DNA of 64,000 nucleotides from Brachynemurus nebulosus. Lineage: Eukaryota > Arthropoda > Insecta > Neuroptera > Myrmeleontidae. Location: positions 506,001 through 570,000 of the forward strand of contig JAPWDM010000065.1 of NCBI GenBank assembly GCA_035578155.1, written 5' to 3'. Positions 58,254-64,000 of this stretch are shown in pieces. The notes below the pieces were generated by a model. The model was not told the DNA's origin. It made no database searches and saw only the letters and a program-made list of their open reading frames with translations. The stretch's first letter is position 1. The number at the start of each line of letters is the position of its first letter. Both the position numbers and the translations under genes were made by a program.

Positions 58254-59439
58254 ACAAAAGGATACTGGAAATGGATGATAAATTCATGACGGTGACGACA
58301 AAGTTATAGAAAATTGAGGCAGGCGAGAAAACAACGCTGTTCCATAAATAACAGGATCAAGAAAACAGTGAGAGCATGAACCCGGATATAGGACCAAATC
58401 ATTGGAAAATAGTGAAAAGTGATCAATGTAGTTCAGTGTAATTATTTTGTGTCGACTCAAGTTAATGATTGCAACATTGAGATAAAATTTTTTGAAAATA
58501 ATTTGAAAACTTATCATCCTGTGTTATTTATAAAAGATCGAACTTATTTCGAACAATTAAACGTTATTGAAAATTTCAAACTCATTGTCAGATTAGCAAT
58601 TAACAAATTAATTGATAAATGTAAAATGTTAAATTTCTGATTTCAAAATTGAATGTATTGACGATTTTAAATAGAAACCTTCTGGAACCATCTTATCCAA
58701 AACAATATTAGGCGAAATTTCATAACTAATTATAATAAACTCACTATTAACCATAATTTATTATTACTAAAATTTGTTAAATATTACACAGAAAAATTTG
58801 ACCATTTTTAAACATTCCAGCAAGTAATTGCCAGTACCTATGTATAATGCATAAAATTTTTAAAAATTTACCAAATTTTAGATATATATTAGTAGAGGCT
58901 TTATAATTTTTTCTTTCTTTGTATTTTAATTTTCTAGTACTAAAGGAAATATATTTTTATATAACTATTTACATAGGAGCTCCAATATAATGGACTCCAA
59001 TATAACGTAGTGAGTGGTGGAGTACCCCTCTCACAGGTTTGAAGACGTAAGATTGTATTTGTGTAAGTGTATACATAATCGTCAATTCAGGAGCGAAGCA
59101 ATTTTATGTGAGGGTCCGGGAAGTTCCCATATTTTCTCACATATACACTTATAGCATTCATACCATAGGTATTTATACAAAAACAAACATAATCAGTATC
59201 AATATATACATATATATGTACAACTATGAACTTGTTCAAAAATATTCACGTTCCTGTGAATTTTTACACTAATTTACCAACACCAACAAACTTTTACACC
59301 AATATAGAGAAATATTATACGTTCTAGTTTCAAAATCTACATACATAAACGTGCATATTATTTCACGTATATGCATACGTAGACATATACGTGTGCATCT
59401 GCATATCGATTTCGCGATTTGATTGGTTATGGAAAAAAA
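58254..59439. other. AT-rich DNA without a supported gene
   Basis: A 73-codon frame at 58419-58640 is the longest and has no motif. Repeats of CATATACGT type near 59340-59400. Confidence 0.4.
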
Positions 59440-59942
59440 AGCCAGGTAGCAAAATTTGATAAAAGTTCCAGAATATCCGTTTCGGAAAATAGCAAAGATG
59501 TCGAAAAACCAACTTCACCATTTGATAGTCTACCAAAGAAGGGACTAAACAGCGGAACTCAGCAAAAGTTCTAGAACGATCTATTCGGGATCTAGCAAAG
59601 ATATCGGGAAACTAACCACCATCGAATTGGTCTCTGAATAAAAGCATAAATAACAAAAATTTAGCAATGTTTTAGTATGTTCTATTCGAGAACTAGCAAA
59701 GATGTCGGAAAACTGACTTCACCATCGAATTGGTCATTAAATTAAAGCTTAAATAACAAAAATTGAACAATGTTCTAGAATGTTCTATTCGAGAACTAGC
59801 AAAAATATCGGAAAATTTATTTTACCATCGGATTTGCCATCGAATGAAAGCCTAAATGATAAAAATTGAACAATCTTCTAGAAAGTTCTATTCGAGAATT
59901 AGCGAAAATATCAAAAAGCCTATTTTATCACTCGTCTAATTA
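59440..59942 (+). repeat. ~103-bp satellite, five degenerate units
   Basis: The marker CTATTCGAGAACTAGCAAA recurs at about 59477, 59581, 59692, 59785 and 59888 (spacing 93-111). The array continues after the inserted transposon at 63463. Confidence 0.85.
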
Positions 59943-60130
59943 CACTGGCCAACAAAAAAAATATTTTTTTTTTTTGCCGTGGTTCGCAACTATTTTTTTT
60001 CATACTTTGACATGAGATTAATTAAAATACGTGTGCTAAAATAAATTGAGAAATCCATTGTTTTAGATATATACGTATTTATAAAAAAACAAAAATAATT
60101 AAATTTTTAAGGCAATTAATTTTTATAAAA

Positions 60131-61826
60131 TTACTCTGACGACATTTTGGTTCGTTTTGCTTGTCTCTTATGTTTGTATAACGGATAATCTCGTTTTAAT
60201 GTCCAGTAAAATGTCCAGCATTCTCGATGACCATTTTCCTTGATATCTTTTTTCCATCGCCATAATACCTTGATGGAATCTCTCTCCGTGCTCGTCGCTT
60301 ACAGCACCTAAGTTTTCGGGGAAAAAGTCTAGATGGGAATCAAGGAAATGAATCTTCAAGGACATATTACATAATTCACAATACACAAATTTTATAATTC
60401 TGTAGTAGTTTAGAAACCATCTCCTTATAGTTTGCCGACTTTGTATTTCCCAAAAAATTTTTTGACACTTCAACAAAAGAAAGCCATGCATTTCTTTCTT
60501 CTGTTTTTAATTTTGAAATAAAATTGGATTCTTTCATGATTTTCCTAATATCCGGCCCTACAAAAATTCCCTCTTTTAATTTATCTTCGCTTAGTCTAGG
60601 AAATAAGGTTTTCAGATACAGAAAACCTTCTTCTGTTCTATTCATGGCTTTAACGAAGTTTTTAATGAGGCCTAATTTGATGTGTAGAGGCGGTAAAATG
60701 ATATTGTTTGGTTCTACTAAGAGGCTTTCAGACATATTTTTTTGTCCAGGAATCAAACTGCTTCTCATTGGCCATTCTTTTTTGATGTAGTGTTGACTTC
60801 TCGTTCTGCTGTTCCACTCGCATAAAAAACAACAGTATTTAGTGTAACCTCCTTGTAACCCAAGCAATATTCCAACAACTTTAAGATCTGCGCATATTTT
60901 CCAAGAATGGCGGTTGTACTGAATTTTCTCGAGCAGTTGTTTTATGTTATCATATGTTCCCTTCATGTGAATGCCATGTGCTAAAGGTACAGACGGAAGA
61001 TCATTTCCATTATGCAGTAATACTGCTTTAAGACTTAATTTCGAGGAATCAATGAATAGTCTCCATTAATCTGGTGAGTAGTCATAGACTAATTTATTCA
61101 TAAGTCCTTGTACATCACTGCAGTACGTAAGACCACTTTCTTCTTTAAAAAAATCTAAAAATTCAGCATCGCGTTGTCGATACGCTGATATTCGTGCATT
61201 TGGATGAAGTGAATTCCATTGCTGAAGTCTGGAACCTAAGAGTTTAGCTTGAGCCTTAGACAAATTTAGGTCTTTAACTAAATCATTTAGTTCTCCTTGA
61301 CGTAATAAATGTGGTTTATTTTCATTTACAATGAAATCTTGTGACTGAGAGGTGGTTTATGTTAGAGATTCTGATTCGGTATCGCTTACGTTATCTTCTG
61401 CACCTTTTTCCTTTATTGGAGGTTGTGGTGGTGGACTGGCTTCAGTATGAGGAAGCGGTTTAGTTACAGATTCTACGCTAGGATAGACGATTTTATCTCT
61501 TGTTTTATAAGAATATCCCTTCAGTTTCGTTAAACAAAAATAACAATCATTCACATGATCTTTTTGTTCCCTCCAAATTACAGGTTTAGAAAATGGCATT
61601 GATGGGTGGGTACCCCTAAACCAACCTCTTAAATAACGTACACATCTTAAACAAAAAAACTTGGTGCCCAAAGTTTATAAATACTCTCAGGAACGTTGAA
61701 ACCAAAATATAAATCGTAAATGTTAATTAGTAACGGCGTAGGCCGTTCTCGATTGGAACTTGAAGTAAACTCCCCACAAATAAAACAAAAGAGATCCGGT
61801 GAATTTGAACATTTTCATGTTCTAAG
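60131..61826 (-). pseudogene. Transposase pseudogene of an unusual family
   Basis: Minus-strand reading starts with a Cys pair (LFCFICGEF, about 61800), continues after a frameshift near 61675 with FCLRCVRYLRGWFRG and a HVNDCYFCLTK zinc-like site (61560), then a central part with GGYTKYCCFLCEW, LPPLHIKLGLIKNFVKAM and, near the end, SLKIHFLDSHLDFFPENLG and DEHGERFHQGI. Two nonsense codons (about 61350 and 61066-61068) and frameshifts near 60420 and 60205 inactivate it; the final stop is at 60131-60133. Proteins with these motifs are common, usually unnamed, in invertebrate genomes. The TIR context shows that they are transposases. Zator is a candidate superfamily because of the 3-bp duplication, but this is a guess. 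Confidence 0.7.
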
Positions 61827-62189
61827 TTATATATTTGGTATATTTTTTCAAAGCCAAAATATGAAAATTAACAAAAAAACTTTTCATAATTAACAATAAC
61901 CCGTTGAAAAAAACACTAGAAATATCACGCCGTTAACTGTAGTACGTGTTGTAACAATATTAAACGTTAATTTTCGAACAAAAATGAAAATATACAATAT
62001 TTTGATTGAAAATATACAATAAAACTAAAATTTTTCAATATTTGAGAATTGAAGTCGTTCAAAACTGTTTGCCTAGTTTCAATTTACTAGTAACCATAGT
62101 AACTGGGTATTTTGTTCTCCTTATCCTGATATCTGAATAGCGACTTCAGATAGTATATACCATATATACTTACAAACAGTAATTTTGTA

Positions 62190-63265
62190 CAGTGAAACCT
62201 GCCAAGTTGGACACCTTTGTATACTGGACACCTGCTCAAGTTGGACTCTTTTCAATTGGCCTGGCGAAATTACATTGTTTTAAATGCATATTAATACTTA
62301 TAAGTTGGACACCTCTATGTGTTGGAAGCCTGTCTAATTTGGACAGTTTTTTAAAATGATTTTTGATATTTTGACCTGTTTACGTTGGACATTCATGTAT
62401 TTTACACGTGACCGAAACACGTGTTAGTTATGTTATGTTTTTAGTTGCTAAATCTGAAATTTCTAACAACCACAAGGAATTTATCAACTCAGTCACGGTT
62501 TTGGATGCAATTCGATGGATCAGCGAAGCATGGCAAGCTGTATCTACGGAAACAATTGTTAAGTGTTTTAGACGAGCTGGTTTTAGTATTGCAAAAGCGA
62601 ATGAAGGGGATCATAATGAAGACCCTGATTCAGAACTTCGCGATGCAATTAAATTATTACCTCCAGAGTTTCAAAATCAGTTACAGACTGCTGAAGAAAT
62701 GATCGCCGCCGATGCCTACTCGGAGGTACACGATCATGTCTTCAATACACATCAAGACGTTCTTCAACATGTTTTACAACTAGACGAGGAACAAGAAATC
62801 GAAGAATCTAGTAACGAGTGCGAGAAAGTAGCGGAGAAACCAACAACCCCTGAAGAAGCTTTGAACGGTATAAATACCGCCATTAAGTATTTAACTGAAA
62901 ACCCATGCGAACTGTTAGAAGATTTATTCAAAATTCAAAGCAAATTAGAAAGCAAAATTTTCCTAAAAATTGTATCTAAACAAACTAAGATAAGTGATTT
63001 TTTTACGAAAGATAATGTTTAAATATCTATAATATGTATGTATTACGATTATTATTCGATAGTTTATTTCAATAAATATTGATACGTAGATGTGTGTATA
63101 TGTATTACTTTAAAAATAATTAATTTTGCATTATATTCTAAATTAGTGTTAACCTTAAAATTACTAAGCGTAGATGATTTTGGTATTTTGCATATGTTGG
63201 ACACCTGTTTATGTTGGACAGTTTTTGATTGCACCGCGGGTGTCCAACTTAAACAGGTTCTACTG
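62190..63265 (+). mobile_element. Tigger/pogo element, internally deleted
   Basis: Ends CAGTGAAACCTGCCAAGTTGG and, reversed, CAGTAGAACCTGTTTAAGTT, flanked by TA (62188-62189, 63266-63267). Multiple TTGGACACC motifs lie in both subterminal zones, as expected of transposase binding sites. 1,076 bp; nested in the CACTGG transposon, on the opposite strand to its transposase. Confidence 0.88.
62408..63022 (+). pseudogene. Tigger transposase, C-terminal part
   Basis: The frame is open to 63022. It contains TVLDAIRWISEAWQAVSTETI and KCFRRAGFS, the helical block that follows the DDE domain in Tigger/jerky-type transposases, then an acidic tail and SKQTKISDFFTKDNV at the end. The N-terminal DNA-binding and the catalytic DDE domains are missing, so the first residues before about 62470 are not part of the family. 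A 204-codon open remnant suggests the element is fairly young or that the frame survived by chance. Confidence 0.8.
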
Positions 63266-63462
63266 TATTTGTTAGCAAAGCGAGTTACAATACTTTTCCC
63301 GATATACCGCCAAAAATTATGCCAAATGCATAGCTTATCATAGGTATATTTAGATATTTCGATGTAATAGAATTTTTTTAATATTTTTCTATTAATACTT
63401 ATACATGAGAGATACCTAAAAACTATAATTGAATTAACGGCAAAAAGTCTTGTTGACCAGTG

Positions 63463-63510
63463 TTATTAAATAAAAGGTCAAATAGCGGAATCTAATCAGA
63501 GTTTTAAGAT
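63463..63510 (+). repeat. Satellite, continuation after the transposon
   Basis: AAAAGGTCAAATAGCGGAAT matches a unit of the left array in the same orientation. Confidence 0.6.
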
Positions 63511-63594
63511 ACTTTATTTAAAGAAAATGAAAGTATTATACTTTTTCTGCAATTGTATACGTTGGCGTAAATTTATAAATAAAACTTTTGTATA
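63511..63594. other. Junction between satellite arrays of opposite orientation
   Basis: Short AT-rich spacer; no element visible. Confidence 0.4.
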
Positions 63595-64000
63595 GCACCA
63601 CTATTTGGCCATTTTTTCCAAGGAGAAATCTACTGATGAAGTCGCTTTTTCAATATTTTTGTTAGTTTCCGAATAGAATGTTCGAGAACATTTCTCAGAT
63701 TCCGTTATTTGGCATTTTCTTTGATGACATATCTAATGGTAAAGTTTATTTTTGATATCTGTTCTAGGTTTCGAATAGAGTGATCTAGAATTTTTGTCAA
63801 ATTCCGCTATTCGACGATTTCTTTAATGGCAAATTCCATAGTGCAGTTAGTTTTCCGATATTTTTCCTAGTTTCCGAATAGACTATTCTACAATTTTTGT
63901 TAAATTCCACTGTTTGGTCTATTTTTCAATTGCTAAGCAATAGTGAAGTTGGTTTTTTTTATATTTGACTGGTTTCTAAAAAAAGTATTCTAAAGTTGTT
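63595..64000 (-). repeat. ~103-bp satellite, reverse orientation
   Basis: TAGTTTCCGAATAGA and relatives recur at about 63662, 63769 and 63869; reversed, they match the left array. The array runs off the window. Confidence 0.8.

Larger units (their letters stand above)
59943..63462 (-). mobile_element. DNA transposon with CACTGGCCAACAA ends, 3.5 kb
   Basis: Left end CACTGGCCAACAAAAAAAAT and reverse complement of the right end CACTGGTCAACAAGACTTTT match, including a TTTTTGCCG block further in. TTA flanks both ends (59940-59942, 63463-63465). Satellite sequence is continuous across the insertion. A decayed transposase gene occupies 60131-61826 and a Tigger element is nested at 62190-63265. A 3-bp duplication excludes hAT and mariner; the protein is not PIF/Harbinger-like. 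Confidence 0.8.

Noticed and set aside
59440..64000. Satellite arrays as terminal tandem repeats of one giant transposon
   Set aside because: The TTA duplication and continuity of the satellite across 59942/63463 show that the transposon inserted into the satellite; the orientation switch lies outside it.

Overview
The window looks like a heterochromatin-like stretch of an arthropod genome, most probably an insect. It is very AT-rich. I can support no intact host gene in it; almost every readable protein fragment belongs to a transposable element. The insect assignment rests on an errantivirus-type element primed by tRNA-Ser (a 17.6/297-like arrangement), an I-type LINE with a gag-like ORF1 and RNase H, PIF/Harbinger, mariner, hAT and Tigger remnants, and a degenerate GGTTAG-rich minisatellite. 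Species cannot be named from the sequence alone.

Layout. 1-520: 5' coding fragment of a LINE ending at a (TTA)n run. 713-2563: a DNA element with ~470-bp inverted repeats. 2517-7273: a large inverted duplication whose loop holds a second, smaller fold-back. 7690-10800: two copies of one dispersed repeat, the first split by a PIF/Harbinger element with a perfect 35-bp TIR. 12149-13153 and 15370-17067: fold-back MITEs and a larger TIR element with a nested MITE. 19575-21200: AT low-complexity DNA and a Penelope-like reverse transcriptase cut off by a MITE. 21470-22650: short-motif and minisatellite DNA. 23298-30330: a decayed errantivirus with one LTR, PBS, gag, pol and env, itself hit by a palindromic MITE and a hAT MITE.

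30795-58260 is a nest of retroelements. A minus-strand gag/protease gene of another LTR element is split into pieces at 30795-31625 and 56005-56820. The 24.4 kb between them holds a CR1/L2-like LINE on the plus strand (31626-34388) and then, from 34982 to 55953, a head-to-tail array of seven copies (A to G, minus strand) of one I-type LINE family. Each junction in the array is a (TAA)n tail of one copy joined directly to the 5' end of the next. Copy A is nearly full length (one nonsense codon in ORF2); copy C has lost its endonuclease; copy F fuses ORF1 to RNase H; copies B and D are non-autonomous forms with the LINE 3' UTR (and in D the 5' UTR) around an unrelated structured middle; E and G are 5'-truncated.

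57056-58260 holds opposed LTR fragments and a tRNA-Trp-type primer site. 59440-64000 is a ~103-bp satellite, inverted at one point, interrupted by a 3.5-kb DNA transposon (TTA target duplication, unusual transposase) that itself carries a deleted Tigger element.

The most novel-looking signal is the LINE array: apparent targeting of (TAA)n microsatellites, a 3' UTR built from eight or more hairpins with compensatory base changes between copies and recurring CTGTGATA linkers, and a non-autonomous partner that shares this RNA architecture.
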